Origin: Nitrospiria bacterium
Lineage (GTDB): Bacteria; Nitrospirota; UBA9217
Reading direction: 5' to 3'
Length of the DNA: 64,000 nt
Assembly (NCBI GenBank): GCA_919902495.1
Contig: CAKKRC010000025.1
Span: 17,687 to 81,686 of the forward strand
In this document: in pieces, positions 52,327 to 61,599 of the stretch
Layout of the letters: every line of letters begins with the position of its first letter
How positions within the stretch are numbered: the first letter of the stretch is position 1
Position numbers and translations under genes: made by a program
Notes under the pieces: generated by a model
Seen by the model: the letters and a program-made list of their open reading frames with translations, nothing else
Told to the model about the DNA's origin: nothing
The model's database searches: none

Positions 52327-53336
52327 CACGTCCTCCGCATTAAAGGCTTCCAACCATTTTTTGACCAATAAAGAATAGGTAGCGTTGCATCAGGAATAGA
52401 ATGTGCAAACGCAATAGACAGACCGAGTTTTCTAAAACCTCTCCAATCATCGACCTTCCCATTATTGTCAGGAATTCCAGCTCTTTGACTCGCCTTCTGT
52501 AAAAAACTAATCGCTGATGGCCTCAGATGATCTGGCCACAAGAATGAAGATGGGTCGAGTGCGCTATATCTACTAGGTAATATGTGCACTGGACTGATTA
52601 TGACTTCTGGACAATATCGCAGTAAATAGCGATATCCCATTTCGGTACATACTAAGGGGCAGTAATAGAAGGAGGATCCTCGTGCTTTGGCAAGGTCTTG
52701 AAAAGAAACACTTGTATTTCTATCTAATTTTATTTTTCGCTCCCATGTAGTGCGGAATTGCGCACCACTACCGACAAAGTCGTCAACAAACATTACAGAT
52801 CTCGGCCCATCAATCAAGGCCCGCAAGCACGCTTCTTGGTCCATTAGTTGTTCTTCTTTAAGATTAAGTTGCTGTCGTGCCTTTCTCGCAAAAGAAAACC
52901 CACTATCTGATATGTTTGGCTGTTCGCCTCTAACAGGAGTAACAATCACATTATCTATAAATGAATTCCATGTTATCTTTGCACTCTGATACGAAACGCC
53001 TCGACCTCTTATCCGATTACTTAGCAAATGAAAAGACGCAGCAAACATTCTATTCGTTAACTCATCAGAAAAGAACATAAAAGAATTCAATAATTGAACT
53101 GCATGTTCTATTTCATCCGGCAGGAAATTTGACAACCAGCGTTCTGGATTTAGATTGACCTTGGTCGGCCATAATTGTGCATCAACAAAATAATTACATT
53201 TTGATATCACCAGCTCTTTTGTCATTTCTGCTGGTGATATCGATGGTGAACTATAATTATCCGTTTCTATTGTCAGCGGTGGCTTTCCTTCCGCTATTTC
53301 CATCAATTTCTTTTTTATCACGCTAAAGATATTCAC
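52326..53336 (-). CDS. Phosphoribosyltransferase-like protein (PRTase-CE type)
   Basis: 336 residues. The PRPP-binding signature SVMFVDDFVGSGAQFRTTWE (near residues 175-195) is intact, preceded by TPVRGEQPNISDSG, which fits the pyrophosphate loop region. N-terminal 120 residues are helical. The enzyme class moves a phosphoribosyl group; the acceptor is unknown. The pairing with an ORC-CDC6-like ATPase is one I recall from surveys of prokaryotic conflict systems. First gene of the operon. It starts at GTG 53336 with GAGG six bases upstream. AT-rich compared with the flanks. Confidence 0.85.
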   Translation of the reverse strand: MNIFSVIKKKLMEIAEGKPPLTIETDNYSSPSISPAEMTKELVISKCNYFVDAQLWPTKVNLNPERWLSNFLPDEIEHAVQLLNSFMFFSDELTNRMFAASFHLLSNRIRGRGVSYQSAKITWNSFIDNVIVTPVRGEQPNISDSGFSFARKARQQLNLKEEQLMDQEACLRALIDGPRSVMFVDDFVGSGAQFRTTWERKIKLDRNTSVSFQDLAKARGSSFYYCPLVCTEMGYRYLLRYCPEVIISPVHILPSRYSALDPSSFLWPDHLRPSAISFLQKASQRAGIPDNNGKVDDWRGFRKLGLSIAFAHSIPDATLPILYWSKNGWKPLMRRT

Positions 53337-53431
53337 ACATTACCTCTTAAGGGCTTCACTGAAATTCCATTAGGAAGCGGGGCCGACTCGGGGACGTTGA
53401 TGCGTTTGATGCTTTCCGTCTCCGGCGTTTG

Positions 53432-53942
53432 TCATCTCATATTTCCCGATCGCCGCGTGATCTCCTCTTTATGCATTTTCACGTACTCGCAGCTCGGCTC
53501 TTCGCCGCACTTCCGGCATTTCAGGTCGTACGCGGAATTGATGGTCCCGCATGTTCGGCAGGAAAAGTGCTCGGTCATCTCAGCATACCAGGTCTCGTAT
53601 CCGGCTTCCTTGATCCGTTCATGCGATTTCCACAGCTCGATCCTGTGCGGCTTTGCCGCCTGAAAGGTCTTCAAATCGTTGCAGGGGTACTCCGTGCACT
53701 GGCCGCAAAAGTCCACGCCCTTTTCAGCGGCGCATTTCGCCATGGTGCAGACGCTCAAGCAGAAATAGCATCTCTTTTCCGTACGGCATCCATGGCATTC
53801 CAATTCCTCGACCGTACGCCCCCGTGCGACGCGCGCTCGCTTTCAGCCGGTCCGGGTCTTCCCTGGTCCCGATATATATCGTGCAGGCCGGGCAGAAGAG
53901 TCCGCAAACGGCGGCAAGTTTTTTGTCAGTGATAGCGGGCAT
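53432..53942 (-). pseudogene. DUF3795 protein gene with a frameshift
   Basis: The N-terminal frame from ATG 53942 (KKLAAVCGLFCPACTIYIGT) is lost near 53825. The second frame continues with ELECHGCRTEKRCYFCLSVC and C-terminal zinc-binding cysteines (CRTCGTIN...CRKCGEEP). Together they make a complete cysteine-rich DUF3795-type protein. The break lies in a run of five G, where a one-base indel would restore one frame. CAGGAG precedes the start. It could be a recent mutation or a homopolymer sequencing error. Confidence 0.8.
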
Positions 53943-53979
53943 GGGGTCTCCTGGAAAGGTTGCTCAAGAAGAAAAATTT

Positions 53980-54095
53980 TCTGTCATTGCGAGGGGCTGT
54001 ATCGACAAAGCAATCTCGTAGTGCATTGCGGGGTCGACACCGGTCCATCCCGAACGTCTGCAACGAGAGTGCTTCGCCTGCGGCCCGCAAAGACA
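53980..54095. repeat. GCGAGG...AAGCAATCTC repeat, related to the MITE-like element
   Basis: TGTCATTGCGAGGGGCTGT, GACAAAGCAATCTC and a distal GCAACGAGAGTGCTTCG. The first two resemble the interior of the 21881-22020 element. No terminal inverted repeat is seen here. The gap 53943-54317 holds no gene. Confidence 0.55.
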
Positions 54096-54317
54096 CTGAA
54101 GGAGACCAGCGACCACTCCTCACCCTGCTACCACCCCTCACCCCGCCCTCTCCCGCTGAGGGGCGAGGGTAAATCGGAAATGCGCTCGCTCCCGGAACCC
54201 GTTATACCGCTGCAGAAATATATTTTGTAATGCCGCTAACGAACTCCCGGGCGCCCTGTACATGCGTTGCGGCCTCCTGGGCGGTAACGTCCACCATTTC
54301 CTTAATGGAAAGGAAAT

Positions 54318-54425
54318 TTTCGCCACTAAGGCACTAAGACACAAAGAATGTCTTAAATATTCTCGATTATATTAAACATACAAGACACTCGGGCATCTCT
54401 TCGTGCCTTCGTGTCTTTGTGGCAA
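54318..54425. repeat. CCACTAAGGCAC/GTGTCTTTGTGGC inverted-repeat element (copy 2)
   Basis: Left end CGCCACTAAGGCACTAAGAC; right end CTTCGTGTCTTTGTGGCAAG. The same family as 29029-29125. Its right part encodes the last 20 or so residues of the HEPN gene. Confidence 0.85.
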
Positions 54426-54715
54426 GTTTGTTCCGGCTTGTCCGGGTTATGAAGGAGTTTTGACAGGCGGGTGTCGAGCTTGCCGGTGTGAACGAATTCC
54501 CTGTCGAAGATCGATATCACGCCGGCGTGTTTGGAGGTCTGCAGATCGGTGCCGGATTTGAGGAATAGGGCCAGGACTGCATAGAACATCGCGTAGTAGG
54601 CGCGGTTGGAGACCGACCGCGGGCTAAGACCGCTTTCGAGCATCCGCTCCGCGTCGGCAAGCGTTTCCGCCGCCTCCCTCATCCGGAAAGCGAGCAGCGC
54701 CTCCCGGTCCGTCAT
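54353..54715 (-). pseudogene. HEPN-domain protein truncated by a repeat element
   Basis: The first about 95 residues are a HEPN domain of the kind paired with MNT nucleotidyltransferases (AYYAMFYAVLALFLKSG; SKHAGVISIFDREFVHTG). The remaining residues (CHKDTKARRDARVS...) are translated from the inserted inverted repeat at 54318-54425. The C-terminal helices, which in HEPN toxins carry part of the catalytic or dimer surface, are therefore missing. It overlaps the MNT gene by four bases. Probably inactive as a toxin. Confidence 0.8.
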
Positions 54716-55029
54716 ACGGCCACCCCTTCTTCAGCGATGGACCTGACGATGGGCGAGACGCGGAGCGGAGACCGCTCGAGTTCATGACGGGTGAAGATGA
54801 GCGGCGAGATGACCGTGTAGTTCTGGTATCCCACTTCCCACACAGCTTCCGAGACCGCCTCCTGAAGCGCTGCGTCGATGGTCTCGACCTCGATGAATAC
54901 GTCCAGGTCCGAATACTCATCCGCGTCGCCCCGCGCGCGCGAGCCGAACACCTTGAAATCGACGAGCTGAACGATCCCGGAAAGGCGTTTTTTAAGCTGC
55001 TCTGCGATGGCGCGGTCTTTTTCATTCAT
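54712..55029 (-). CDS. MNT-type nucleotidyltransferase antitoxin
   Basis: 105 residues. The nucleotidyltransferase motif GSRARGDADEYSDLDVFIEV contains the GSxRxG and DxD residues. MNT antitoxins silence HEPN RNase toxins by adding AMP to them. It lies upstream of the truncated HEPN gene with ATGA-type overlap. The start at 55029 is preceded by GAGG; a longer frame starts outside the family region. Confidence 0.88.
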   Translation of the reverse strand: MNEKDRAIAEQLKKRLSGIVQLVDFKVFGSRARGDADEYSDLDVFIEVETIDAALQEAVSEAVWEVGYQNYTVISPLIFTRHELERSPLRVSPIVRSIAEEGVAV

Positions 55030-55171
55030 GAAGAAATGCCTCTTATGGAGAACAGTACTATAACTCCGGGGAAAAATCAAGCAGCAGGGAGTCTGGGATC
55101 CCGCTTGAGAATATTTAGGGTCATTTCACTTCTCAGACCCTTGCTTACGTTTTTCTATCCATGCTTTCCCT

Positions 55172-55507
55172 TCATTTTTCCGCCTGCTCCTTCTTCGTTT
55201 CCTTGAGCGTCATCTCGTCCTTCTGCTTCTGCATGTCCCTGATCATGCCGCGCAGCCAGGTATTATCTTCGATGAGCGACTCGACGTTCCTCTTGAGCTT
55301 CGCCGCATTCGGCGCGTCGAGACAATACTGCCCGTTCATCGCGGCCATGCTCCACTCGGGCGTGAAATACGGGGCCTGAGGGGGCACAGCGGGCAGGTCG
55401 GGATAGATGAACCTATCTTTGAACACCACCGCCGGCGTCGGGCAAGAACATCCGGTTAAGATCAGTAAGAACGCGATCGTTGCTCCTCCCTGAAGTGCCA
55501 GTCGCAT
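55172..55507 (-). CDS. Rz1-like outer-membrane spanin lipoprotein (nested)
   Basis: 111 residues. The lipoprotein signal ends LILTGC, and the early mature part is proline-rich (PDLPAVPPQAP), as in phage Rz1 proteins. The C-terminal half is helical and charged. Its ATG at 55507 has AAAGGAGG upstream and lies inside the end of the gene at 55413-55811, in a different frame, as in phage Rz/Rz1 gene pairs. No other phage lysis gene is near. It is longer than most Rz1 proteins, so assignment is by architecture, not by sequence match. Confidence 0.6.
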   Translation of the reverse strand: MRLALQGGATIAFLLILTGCSCPTPAVVFKDRFIYPDLPAVPPQAPYFTPEWSMAAMNGQYCLDAPNAAKLKRNVESLIEDNTWLRGMIRDMQKQKDEMTLKETKKEQAEK

Positions 55508-55811
55508 AGGATGCCTCCTTTGTGCCGGTCAGATTGTTGACCATATCCTGCAGTGCGATGATCTTCGCCTGCTGATTGCGCATGGTTTCGCTGTCCTTCT
55601 TCCGCACGAACGTCTGGTGGGACCGGTGCTTCTCCAGCGTCTCGTCATTGTTCTTCGCGACCGAGACGCATTGATCGAGGTCCTTGGTGCGGACCTTGAG
55701 CTCCGCCTTCACCGTGTCCAGCCTGCCTTCCTCGACGAACCACACGATCATACCGCCCGCGATCGCCATCGCGACATACGGCGCGGCCTTCAGCATCAAC
55801 CTGATGTCCAT
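55413..55811 (-). CDS. Rz-like inner-membrane spanin candidate
   Basis: 132 residues. One N-terminal helix (YVAMAIAGGMIVWFVEE) is followed by a predicted coiled coil (LDTVKAELKVRTKDLDQCV through ALQDMVNNL). This type II membrane protein layout is that of phage Rz. Its last 95 bases overlap the start of the lipoprotein gene at 55507 in another frame. AAAGGATGG precedes the ATG. Alternative: an unrelated small coiled-coil protein. Confidence 0.6.
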   Translation of the reverse strand: MDIRLMLKAAPYVAMAIAGGMIVWFVEEGRLDTVKAELKVRTKDLDQCVSVAKNNDETLEKHRSHQTFVRKKDSETMRNQQAKIIALQDMVNNLTGTKEASYATGTSGRSNDRVLTDLNRMFLPDAGGGVQR

Positions 55812-55923
55812 GGGACCATCCTTTCGCGAACGTTATGCGCGCTCCATCGAATACGGTCGGGGGCGCCTGTCAGGATCGCGCCGCACCAGGCGCCTCGCGG
55901 CATCCGATGTTCCTGCCCGTTCC

Positions 55924-56322
55924 TCACCCCTGCTTCTTTATGATCTTTCCCATGATCCATCCCGCGACGACAGCCTCGACCAGGCGGCCGAGGAACCACC
56001 AGAAGGCGATTCTGTACGGCAGCGGCATCACGGAATAGGACCCGTAGCCCATCGCAAAGCCGGACCCGATGCCGAACAGGACCCCGTATTGCACGGCGGT
56101 CTTCACGCTCTTGTCCGTGATCAGCCACGCATAGATGAGCACGAACGAGGCCACCTCGACCAGGACCGTCCCGTGCATGAGCCACATCTTCATCTCCTGC
56201 ATCGGTCTCCAGAGCTTCGGGGTCGCCGCGTAAGCGGCGGAGAGAATGCCCACATGGATCACGGCGTCCAGCACTGACCAGGCAACGTAAACCGCAAGCA
56301 AAGCAAGGAACGTTCTTTTCAT
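55924..56322 (-). CDS. Hypothetical four-helix membrane protein
   Basis: 132 residues with four transmembrane helices (about 4-22, 48-66, 73-92, 103-125). Small residues and Tyr/Trp cluster in the middle helices (FGIGSGFAMGYGSYSV). No recognised family. GGGGGAGG precedes the ATG at 56322. It runs towards the spanin-like pair about 110 bases downstream, with no functional link visible. Confidence 0.7.
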   Translation of the reverse strand: MKRTFLALLAVYVAWSVLDAVIHVGILSAAYAATPKLWRPMQEMKMWLMHGTVLVEVASFVLIYAWLITDKSVKTAVQYGVLFGIGSGFAMGYGSYSVMPLPYRIAFWWFLGRLVEAVVAGWIMGKIIKKQG

Positions 56323-56595
56323 GACGCGCCTCCCCCAGGATGGTGTCGGACCCACAGGGATCAGGTCCGTAGTGTGTTTAAACAGGAGCTTACAAAAGAA
56401 TGCGGTAAAGCGGTCGTGCACGGGGAGGTAGGGAAAGTGCCTAAAGCCGCTCGCTGGAGAAGTGCCTCCCGTGGAAAGAGAATAGTACAAGCGTCCTTGA
56501 AATGCAAGAATTTCGGCGGGGTATTTTCGGGGTACGGCGAACGATCAAGTCTTGTCCTGTTCCGTCGATCCAAAGCGCGAAAAAATGGTTTGCTC

Positions 56596-57387
56596 CTATG
56601 TGTTGTTCCCGTTCGGTCCGGCCTTCTTCCGCTTCTTGTCCTTGTACATCTCCTGGTCCGCTTCGTGCAAGACGTCCACGATGTCCTTTCCCTGCTCCCA
56701 GGCGGCGCAGCCCACACTGAACGAAAGCCGGTAGTCGAACGCCGAGAACTGGGTGTTCCACGCGGCGAGGTTCGTCTGGATACGCTCGAACAGGTGCCTG
56801 TTGTCCTCGCACGCGGGTTGGGGTGTCACGATCACGAATTCGTCGCCCCCGAAGCGGCACAGAAAATCGGACTTCCGGACCGACCGTTTCAGAATGTCCG
56901 CGCACGCCCGCAGGACCCCGTCCCCATGCAGATGGCCATAGGTATCGTTGATCTGCTTGAAGCCGTCCACATCGATCAGGACGAACGACAGGCGTTCACC
57001 GTACCGCTTCGCCCGCTCGATATCTCGCGCGATCGTCTCGTTGAAGTAGTTGCGGTTGTAAAGACCGGTCAGCAGGTCGCGCGTTGCCATCCGCTTGTAG
57101 CGCTCCTGCGTCGACTTCAGGGCGTCAACGAGCAGGGTCAGGTGATCATAGACCTCCCGCACCAGCGATCGATAGAGTTCCAGATCATCCTTCCCCACCG
57201 ACGCGGGCGCCTCCAGCTCGTCGACCTCCTGTTTCGCCATCTCCACGAGGTCGTTCCAGGACTTCATGTCTTCCTTCGTGGCCAGATTGAAGAGCGTGTT
57301 CAGGTCCCCTGCCAGGCGCTTCAGCGCCTGATACAGCGGGTGATCGTGGGGCCGCATCCTGTCGGCATTCGATGGGTCGTCGGTCAT
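56596..57387 (-). CDS. Diguanylate cyclase (GGDEF domain)
   Basis: 263 residues. An N-terminal helical region (about 1-95) with no recognised sensor is followed by a complete GGDEF domain with the active motif RFGGDEFVI. The inhibitory-site motif RKSD lies five residues before it, so product inhibition by c-di-GMP is likely. Soluble, no membrane helix. It makes the second messenger that favours surface attachment over motility. It is divergent from a chemoreceptor gene, a sensible neighbour. Confidence 0.92.
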   Translation of the reverse strand: MTDDPSNADRMRPHDHPLYQALKRLAGDLNTLFNLATKEDMKSWNDLVEMAKQEVDELEAPASVGKDDLELYRSLVREVYDHLTLLVDALKSTQERYKRMATRDLLTGLYNRNYFNETIARDIERAKRYGERLSFVLIDVDGFKQINDTYGHLHGDGVLRACADILKRSVRKSDFLCRFGGDEFVIVTPQPACEDNRHLFERIQTNLAAWNTQFSAFDYRLSFSVGCAAWEQGKDIVDVLHEADQEMYKDKKRKKAGPNGNNT

Positions 57388-57582
57388 GGGCCCTCCGGGG
57401 GTTTTCGCGGCGTGTACGGCGGCGGGAACAGCGGCTCACCCGGCCCGGCGGGAGCGGGCCGCATCATGCAAGAACGTACCTCTCTCACAGGGAATTTGCA
57501 AGGATTAAATGCGGTAGATACCGGGGCATCTTTTTTTTGAGATACGAGGGCCCTCGTCCCCGCGGTGTTTTTGCATACTGTA

Positions 57583-57611
57583 TTGACCTTTCCCGCATGC
57601 TCTGCTATCGT
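57583..57611 (+). promoter_or_regulatory. Sigma-70-type promoter before the chemoreceptor gene
   Basis: TTGACC (57583-57588), 17-base spacer, TATCGT (57606-57611), giving a leader of about 155 bases. The rest of the 57388-57773 gap shows only a short GAGGGCCCTC palindrome at 57547-57556. Confidence 0.55.
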
Positions 57612-57773
57612 TTCTTTAGCTGCTTGATCATCGACAGTCATCTATGGGCTATGATCAAGATGACGGTCGACCTCACGGGATCAACTCGTGATGCCGACTT
57701 TTCCTTCACGCATAGTGACTTGACCTCAACGTGTCCCAGATGAACAGCCGCGTATCTGGAAGCGAGGTGCACC

Positions 57774-59261
57774 ATGGCAACAAATAAGGTTTTCAAGACG
57801 CTCCGGGAGAGCATCAGCCTGAAGTTTCTGGCAATCGTGGCCGGCGTGTGCGTCGTCGGGATCCTCGGGTCGAGCATCGCGATCACGTCCAGGACAAAAG
57901 CGGTGCTGCGTGAATCACTCGTCTCGAAAGGACAGGGATTCGCGGCGTTCCTCGGCGGGGCAGCCAGGGAGCCGCTCCGCGCAAATGACCGGGCGAAGCT
58001 CGACGCAATCGTTCGCGGGACCGCGGGGGACCGCGAGGTGCTGTTCGCGGCGGTCCAGGACCAGGGCGGCACATTCGCAACGTCCGCCGACGCAAGCATC
58101 GGCAGCCTGCCGGACGACCTGCGAGCGGTCGTTGCGGCCATGCCGCCAAACTCCTCGCTCAAGGACCAGATCGATGCGATGAAGGCCCATGACGGGGTGA
58201 TCCTCCTGAACGCCCCGGTGATGCAGGACGGCGCGCTGCTCGGGACGGTGGTGATCGGCATGTCCGAGGCGGTCATGCGTGCCCGGATCAACGCGACCAT
58301 CGCCTTCGTTTTCATCGTCAACATGATCACCGGCGCGTTCGTGGGAGGCGCGATCTATGCCGCCTCACGGCGGCTGGTGGTGTCGCCGCTCAGGTCGCTC
58401 ACGGTCATCGCCGAACAGATCGCCCGGGGCAATCTGGGAACGCGGATCGAAGCGGGCAGTGAGGATGAGACCGGAAAACTGACCGTCGCCATGGGGACCA
58501 TGGCGGAGAAGATCGGGAGCGTGGTTTCGGACGTTAAAGAGACGGCGCAGATGCTCGCGGTGGAAAGCGGCCACATCGCCGCAAGCGCGGGGCAGATGAC
58601 CCACGGCGCAACCACGCAGGCGGCATCGTCCGAGGAGGCATCGGCCTCGATCGAACAGATGGCCGCCACGATCAAGCAGAACGCCGAGAACGCCCGGGAG
58701 ACCGAAAAGATCGCGATCAAGGCCGCAGCCGACGCTTCGGACGGCCGCAAATCGGTGTCGAACGCCGTTATGGCGATGCGGCAGATCGCGGGCAAAATAT
58801 CGATCATCGAGGAGCTTGCGCGGCAGACGAACCTCCTGGCCCTGAACGCGGCGATCGAAGCGGCGCGGGCCGGAGACCGGGGCAAGGGATTCGCCGTGGT
58901 CGCCGCCGAGGTCCGCAGGCTCGCCGAGCGGAGCGGCGCGGCGGCGGCGGATATCGGGGAGCTCTCGACGACCAGCGTCGAGGTCGCGGAAATGGCCGGC
59001 GAGATGCTCGACAAGCTCCTGCCGGACATCCAGAAGACCGCGGACATGGTACAGGAGATCAGCGCCGCGAGCAGGGAACAAGCTGCCGGCGTGGACCAGA
59101 TCAGCACGTCCATCCAGAAGCTGAACGAGGTGGCGCAGCAGAATGCCGGTTCGGCCGAGGAGCTGTCTTCGTCGTCCGAGGAACTTGCCGCCCAGGCGGA
59201 CCATTTGCGGCATGCGATCTCCTATTTCATCGTCGAGCGGATCGGTCGCATAGAGGCTTGA
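57774..59261 (+). CDS. Methyl-accepting chemotaxis protein
   Basis: 495 residues. N-terminal helix (about 16-36), a periplasmic domain of about 140 residues, a second helix ([20 protein letters not shown], near 182-202), a HAMP domain ([22 protein letters not shown]) and a signalling domain. The hairpin tip has the highly conserved motif [20 protein letters not shown]. Signals through CheW/CheA to the flagellar motor or another output. GAGGTG precedes the ATG. No che genes lie in the window. Confidence 0.93.
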   Translation: MATNKVFKTLRESISLKFLAIVAGVCVVGILGSSIAITSRTKAVLRESLVSKGQGFAAFLGGAAREPLRANDRAKLDAIVRGTAGDREVLFAAVQDQGGTFATSADASIGSLPDDLRAVVAAMPPNSSLKDQIDAMKAHDGVILLNAPVMQDGALLGTVVIGMSEAVMRARINATIAFVFIVNMITGAFVGGAIYAASRRLVVSPLRSLTVIAEQIARGNLGTRIEAGSEDETGKLTVAMGTMAEKIGSVVSDVKETAQMLAVESGHIAASAGQMTHGATTQAASSEEASASIEQMAATIKQNAENARETEKIAIKAAADASDGRKSVSNAVMAMRQIAGKISIIEELARQTNLLALNAAIEAARAGDRGKGFAVVAAEVRRLAERSGAAAADIGELSTTSVEVAEMAGEMLDKLLPDIQKTADMVQEISAASREQAAGVDQISTSIQKLNEVAQQNAGSAEELSSSSEELAAQADHLRHAISYFIVERIGRIEA

Positions 59262-59474
59262 ATGTTCAATACGCCGCATCGATCCTTACGGGCATTGATG
59301 CCTGCGGTCCTTTTACTTCGGCGCCGGCTGCCGGCCCATGATCGTTATTGAAATTTTGTTATAATTGCCGAATAGAGTTCAGTCTGCCGCGACAGTCTCC
59401 CCCATCAGGTATAGACTTCCGGTCGGGCCCTCCTGGTACGTGAAACATTTACGCCAATGCGTCTTAAGGAGACC

Positions 59475-60983
59475 ATGATGAACATCCTTCTCGTCTATCC
59501 GCAGTATCCCCTCACCTTCTGGAGCTTCACGTACGCCCTGAAATTCATCGCCAAGAAAGCAAGCCTGCCGCCCCTGGGCCTGCTGACCGTCGCCGCCATG
59601 CTGCCCCGCGAGTGGAAGCAGCGCCTCGTTGACCTGAATGTCCGGAAGCTGACCGACGCAGACCTGCGCTGGGCGGACTACGTGCTGCTGTCGGCGATGT
59701 CCATCCAGAAGGCATCGGCCGATGCGGTCATCGAACGGTGTGCGAGGCTCGGTGTGAAGGTGATCGCCGGCGGGCCGCTCTTCACCGCCCATCCCGGGGA
59801 CTACGGCCACATTGACCACCTCGTGCTGAACGAAGCGGAGATCACCCTGCCGCTGTTCCTCACGGACCTTGCGCAAGGCAGGACGCAGCGGGTCTATACA
59901 TCCAACCGCTGGGCGGACCTCACGAGGACCCCGCTGCCCCGCTTCGATCTCCTTCGGATGAAGCACTACGCCTCCATGAACATCCAGTATTCCCGGGGCT
60001 GCCCCTTTGACTGCGACTTCTGCGACATCACGGTGCTCTACGGCCGGACGCCGCGTACCAAGGACGCGGCACAGATCGTGGGCGAGCTCGACGAGCTCTA
60101 CCGGAGGGGATGGCGCAACAGCGTCTTCATCGTGGACGACAACTTCATCGGGAACAAGGCGAAGCTCAAGAAAGAGGTGCTGCCCGCCATCATCGTCTGG
60201 ATGGAGCAGCACCGTCGTCCCTTCACGCTCTTTACCGAGGTGTCGATCAACCTGGCGGACGACAAGGAGCTGATGGTGCTCATGGTCCGGGCAGGCTTCG
60301 ACCAGGTGTTCATCGGGATCGAGTCGCCCAACGAGGAGAGCCTTGCCGAGTGCAGCAAGCTCCAGAACCGGAACCGCGATCTGATCGCGAACGTCCGGAA
60401 GATCCAGCACACCGGCATCGAGGTCCAGGCTGGGTTCATCGTCGGGTTCGACAAGGACCCGGCTTCGATCTTCGAACGTCTCATCGCCTTCATTCAGGAG
60501 AGCGGCATCGTGACCGCCATGGTGGGGCTGTTGAACGCGCCGACCGGCACCAAACTGTACCGCCGCCTTGAGCAAGAGGGCCGCATCATCACCACCGCGA
60601 CCGGCGACAACACGGACTTTTCGCTCAACTTCATCCCGAAGATGAGCAGCGAGACGCTGGTTGACGGCTACCGCCGGATCCTCGGCACCATCTATTCCCC
60701 CAAGCACTACTACGCCCGGGTGCGCACATTCCTGAAGGAGTACCAGCCCCCGCAAAAGATGCAGGCCCGTTTCCGGATCATGTATATCCGGGCCATGGTC
60801 CAGTCCGTGGTGCGGCTCGGGATCATCGGCAGGGAGCGGTACCAGTACTGGAAACTCTTCTTCTGGGCACTCATCCGGCGACCGCGGCTCTTCCCGCTCG
60901 CCATCACCCTCTCGATCTACGGTTTTCACTTCCGTCAGGTCTTCCGGCGGCACGAGAAGCGGCTCAGGGCGGAGCGCGCCTGA
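59475..60983 (+). CDS. B12-binding radical SAM protein (DUF4070-type)
   Basis: 502 residues. The N-terminal cobalamin-binding Rossmann domain (about 1-150, ILLVYPQYP... VIAGGPLFTAHPGD) is followed by a radical SAM domain with CPFDCDFC at about residues 176-183, and a C-terminal DUF4070-like region with basic ends. Such enzymes methylate or rearrange unreactive carbon atoms; the hopanoid methylase HpnP belongs to the same broad group, but the substrate here is unknown. AAGGAG lies three bases before ATG 59475 and six before ATG 59478; either could start translation. Confidence 0.88.
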   Translation: MMNILLVYPQYPLTFWSFTYALKFIAKKASLPPLGLLTVAAMLPREWKQRLVDLNVRKLTDADLRWADYVLLSAMSIQKASADAVIERCARLGVKVIAGGPLFTAHPGDYGHIDHLVLNEAEITLPLFLTDLAQGRTQRVYTSNRWADLTRTPLPRFDLLRMKHYASMNIQYSRGCPFDCDFCDITVLYGRTPRTKDAAQIVGELDELYRRGWRNSVFIVDDNFIGNKAKLKKEVLPAIIVWMEQHRRPFTLFTEVSINLADDKELMVLMVRAGFDQVFIGIESPNEESLAECSKLQNRNRDLIANVRKIQHTGIEVQAGFIVGFDKDPASIFERLIAFIQESGIVTAMVGLLNAPTGTKLYRRLEQEGRIITTATGDNTDFSLNFIPKMSSETLVDGYRRILGTIYSPKHYYARVRTFLKEYQPPQKMQARFRIMYIRAMVQSVVRLGIIGRERYQYWKLFFWALIRRPRLFPLAITLSIYGFHFRQVFRRHEKRLRAERA

Positions 60984-61599
60984 ATTCGGGTTCTTCACCT
61001 TTGAACCGTGAATAGCAGGAGGCGTCTCTTTTTTCTGCACCCCGGTTCACAGGTCCGCGCAGGCATGCCAGGTTGTCCTTCTTTCTCCCGATCCATGCTG
61101 CCATCCATGAGCGCTTCGCTGCGCACGCGCAGGCACGAGCTGTGTTATACGGACTCTCTCCGGGCATGCTTGTGCGCAGACCTATTCACGGGATGCAGGG
61201 GCCTCTGGTAAGACATAAAAAACTTAATCCGTTGCCGTTGCCCTACCCCTGCGCCGGGTGGCTCTGACGCGAAAGCCGCGTTAAGGCATGCGGTGCTTAA
61301 GGATCGTAATAGAAGGGACCAAAAGCAGCGCGTCCGCAGGGGAAGCGCTGCAGGGACAGGGGAAACAGGAAGGAATTCCGAGATAGAAACTGGCATGCCA
61401 ACGCGGCAGAGCGATGAGCCACCCAATAAATACAACCTGTGCAAGAGCGACCATCGGGATGCCGGTATAGAACTCAGGAGTTGGTTCTGCTGGGAATAGA
61501 ACGGGCGGCCGGAGGACCCGGGCCGCCCATGTTTGTTTCCGGGAATAGCATTTCCCGCTCCGCCAGTCGGGGACATCAAGGTCAGTGCATAGGCGGAAC
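60984..61599. other. 616-base gap without a recognisable gene
   Basis: Short open frames occur on both strands but lack ribosome sites and family features. The only structure I can support is the hairpin at 61503-61528. Confidence 0.6.
61503..61528 (-). terminator. Hairpin after the DUF1554 lipoprotein gene
   Basis: GGGCGGCC and GGCCGCCC pair perfectly around a ten-base loop about 70 bases past the stop at 61600. The downstream side is only moderately T-rich. Confidence 0.55.

Noticed and set aside
59379-61040. 553-codon minus-strand frame opposite the B12 radical SAM gene
   Set aside because: High-GC shadow; the plus-strand gene has CxxxCxxC and cobalamin-domain features and a ribosome site.
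61008-61499. Small genes in the gap before the DUF1554 gene
   Set aside because: Frames overlap on both strands, lack ribosome sites and have no hydrophobic or domain pattern.
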